From: Desulfococcus sp.
GTDB lineage: Bacteria > Desulfobacterota > Desulfobacteria > Desulfobacterales > Desulfosalsimonadaceae
Assembly (NCBI GenBank): GCA_024641805.1
Contig: JAHECJ010000086.1
Coordinates: 1 to 7,825, forward strand
Direction: 5' to 3'
DNA length: 7,825 bases
Part shown: in pieces, positions 6,707 to 7,825 of the stretch
Position numbering within the stretch: the first letter of the stretch is position 1
How the letters are laid out: each line of letters starts with the position of its first letter
Program-made: the position numbers and the translations under genes
The notes under the pieces: model-generated
Seen by the model: only the letters and a program-made list of their open reading frames with translations
The model's database searches: none
Told to the model about the DNA's origin: nothing

Positions 6707-7327
6707 CTATTCCTTTATCTCGTCTTCAGAATCTTCCTCAGCTTCCGAATAGTGCTCCGCGTAGCATTCCGGGCAGAGACCGTGGCTGAGCATGGCGTCC
6801 GTGTGCTCGGTGATGTATTCATCGAGCTGCTGCCAGACTTCCCGGTCATCCCGTATTTTATGACAGTGCATGCAAATGGGGAGAATTCCCTGCAGCAGCT
6901 TCACATGGGCCATGGTTTCTTCAAGTTCTTTGACCCGGCTGTCCAGTTCGGATTTTAACCGGGCAACCCGTTCCCCCACTTTAATGCGGGCCTGCAGTTC
7001 CTCTTTGTCAAAACTTTTGATAATAAAATCATCGGCCCCGGCGTCCAGGGCGGTCACCAGGTCTTTTTTGTCTTCAAGAGATGTAAAGATGATAATATAA
7101 AACAGGTTGCCGTGCGGCAGATCTCTTACCTTGCGGCAGACATCCACACCATCCATGCCCGGCATCAGCCAGTCAAGAATTACGAGCCGGGGGGCATCCG
7201 GGGTCTTCAGCAATTCCCATGCTTCATTGCCGTCTGAAGCCGTTACCACCTCATAACCCCAGTTTTTCAAATATGTTTCCAGCAGCCGGCGGATGGTCAG
7301 TCCGTCGTCCGCTATCAAGACTCTCAT
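6707..7327 (-). CDS. Response regulator: REC domain, coiled-coil linker and CxxC...CxxC tail
   Basis: This is a 206-residue cytoplasmic phospho-acceptor protein. The REC domain spans about 1-118: acidic pair Asp7/Asp8, phospho-acceptor Asp52 in LDWLMPGMDG, Thr82 in IIFTS, and Lys104 in FIIKSF. Ser105 replaces the usual cis-proline after the lysine. A charged helix, probably coiled coil, spans about 112-145. The tail (about 146-195) reads LLQGILPICMHCHKIRDD, then SHGLCPECYAEHY. Cys152, Cys155, Cys185 and Cys188 form a CxxC-x29-CxxC arrangement suited to a metal, though this is unproven. Similar tails end various sensor proteins, as I recall. The last residues are very acidic. No DNA-binding or enzymatic output domain is present. 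ATG 7327 has GAAAGG 5 nt upstream. No histidine kinase lies within the window, so its partner is unknown. Confidence 0.93.
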   Translation of the reverse strand: MRVLIADDGLTIRRLLETYLKNWGYEVVTASDGNEAWELLKTPDAPRLVILDWLMPGMDGVDVCRKVRDLPHGNLFYIIIFTSLEDKKDLVTALDAGADDFIIKSFDKEELQARIKVGERVARLKSELDSRVKELEETMAHVKLLQGILPICMHCHKIRDDREVWQQLDEYITEHTDAMLSHGLCPECYAEHYSEAEEDSEDEIKE

Positions 7328-7392
7328 CGCAGCCTTTCAGTTTTTTTTGTATTTAATTTAGAACAAGATAACTATTACATTGTGGCAATGAT

Positions 7393-7408
7393 AACAATAA
7401 ATATTGTT
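7393..7408. promoter_or_regulatory. AACAATA-AA-TATTGTT dyad, operator candidate
   Basis: Two perfect 7-bp arms flank two adenines, 66 nt upstream of the response regulator start codon. The size and symmetry fit a dimeric repressor or activator site. The regulator is unknown, and chance occurrence in AT-rich DNA is possible. Confidence 0.4.
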
Positions 7409-7559
7409 GGGTTCAAGGGGGGGCTTGCTTTTGATATGGAAAAACGCCTGGTTGCCGCATGAAACAATTTTTGATGAAAAAAGCGATATTTAAATGCGAA
7501 ATCGTCATTTTTACAGGAAGATTGATAGTTCTTTTCTTGCATAATAATTGAAAAACAAT

Positions 7560-7587
7560 TTGATAAGAATTTGATATCAAGTAAAAT
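7560..7587 (+). promoter_or_regulatory. Possible sigma-70-type promoter for lipoprotein gene
   Basis: TTGATA at 7560-7565 and TAAAAT at 7582-7587 are separated by 16 nt, giving a predicted start of transcription near 7594 and a leader of about 70-85 nt. An alternative pair, TTGATA at 7571-7576 with TGAATA at 7595-7600 (18 nt), overlaps it. Both rest on consensus matching alone. Confidence 0.3.
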
Positions 7588-7665
7588 AGCAATTTGAATA
7601 GGATGTTGATCGTCATCCCATTATCATAAAAGCCTGTTAAATCGGAGAAGGAAACGGGAATAGGA

Positions 7666-7825
7666 ATGGAAACGCATATGAATGGTAAAATGTTGTACCG
7701 GTTTCTCGTACTCCTTCTTTTATCTTTCGTGGTTTCTGGATGTGCGAGTCAACTGGAATCCGCGAAAAAATCAAAGCAAAAACGCTCCGAAAAACCGGTT
7801 TTTTCACCGCCGGCAGCACCACAAG
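7666..7825 (+). CDS. Putative lipoprotein, N-terminus only (runs off window)
   Basis: An open frame of 53 codons runs to the right edge without a stop. From the second in-frame ATG (7678) it begins MNGKMLYRFLVLLLLSFVVSGCAS. This is a type II signal peptide: positive N-region, a leucine-rich core, and lipobox VSGC with the lipidated cysteine at residue 22 (26 if ATG 7666 is used). After the cysteine comes a lysine- and serine-rich linker, then a proline/alanine-rich stretch at the edge, typical of the flexible tether of outer-membrane lipoproteins. Three in-frame ATGs (7666, 7678, 7690) compete. Purine-rich GGAGAAGGA at 7644-7652 and AGGA at 7662-7665 suit 7666 or 7678; I prefer 7678, and give the longest form as coordinates. 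The mature domain is not in view, so its role is unknown. It is divergent from the response regulator. Confidence 0.75.
   Translation, partial: METHMNGKMLYRFLVLLLLSFVVSGCASQLESAKKSKQKRSEKPVFSPPAAPQ

Larger units (their letters stand above)
7328..7665. other. AT-rich divergent intergenic region
   Basis: This 338-nt stretch separates the minus-strand response regulator from the plus-strand lipoprotein gene and should hold promoters for both. Next to the response regulator are a dyad at 7393-7408, a short repeat CATTG-TGG-CAATG at 7378-7390, and two GATAAC copies at 7367-7372 and 7390-7395. Near the lipoprotein gene are TTGATATCAA at 7571-7580 and GGATG...CATCC at 7601-7619. A 67-codon minus-strand frame at 7413-7616 is AT-rich and unconvincing. 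I see nothing recognisable between about 7410 and 7555. Confidence 0.6.

Noticed and set aside
6529..6958. Plus-strand open frames of 86 and 119 codons overlapping the response regulator end
   Set aside because: Although GAGAGGAG near 6574 looks like a Shine-Dalgarno, no start codon follows at proper spacing, and the frames run antisense into the REC gene.
7413..7616. 67-codon minus-strand open frame in the divergent region
   Set aside because: AT-rich low-complexity composition, no ribosome-binding site and no family resemblance; best explained as intergenic.
7790..7803. 14-bp palindrome AAAAACCGGTTTTT in the lipoprotein gene
   Set aside because: It lies inside coding sequence (Lys-Pro-Val codons), has no loop, and is most simply coincidental.

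Overview
The window looks like chromosomal DNA of a Gram-negative anaerobe of the sulfate-reducer/syntroph type (Desulfobacterota, Desulfobacteraceae-like). This is inferred from gene content: a fused ADP-forming acyl-CoA synthetase beside an enoyl-CoA hydratase, an MltF-type lytic transglycosylase, a response regulator ending in a CxxC...CxxC tail, and a long intergenic dyad of a kind I associate with that phylum. I could run no search, so the taxonomy is tentative. Composition is moderate, with AT-rich intergenic DNA. I see no tRNA, rRNA, CRISPR, transposase or phage gene.

All five genes that fill most of the window are on the minus strand. In transcription order they are: a REC response regulator without a DNA-binding domain (7327-6707); an uncharacterised 561-residue protein with a nucleoside-phosphorylase-like C-terminal half (6423-4738); an MltF-like murein transglycosylase (4547-3021); an enoyl-CoA hydratase/isomerase (2920-2153); and an acetate/acyl-CoA ligase (ADP-forming), which runs off the left edge (2019-1). 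A sixth gene, a lipoprotein on the plus strand, starts near 7666-7690 and runs off the right edge. Both edge-truncated genes are open to the window boundary.

The gaps contain structure. A roughly 125-bp imperfect palindrome fills most of the gap between the phosphorylase-like gene and the transglycosylase. An 89-bp hairpin sits between the hydratase and the ligase and includes the hydratase stop codon. A GC-rich hairpin follows the response regulator. A 20-bp A/T-only palindrome lies just before the hydratase, and a 16-bp dyad lies in the AT-rich divergent region from 7328 to 7665.

Functionally, only the hydratase and ligase form an obvious pair: acyl-CoA processing followed by ATP-yielding hydrolysis of an acyl-CoA. 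The transglycosylase and the lipoprotein are envelope proteins. The response regulator and the phosphorylase-like protein are the least understood, and are the best candidates for new biology. Nothing here amounts to a clearly recognisable new multi-gene system.
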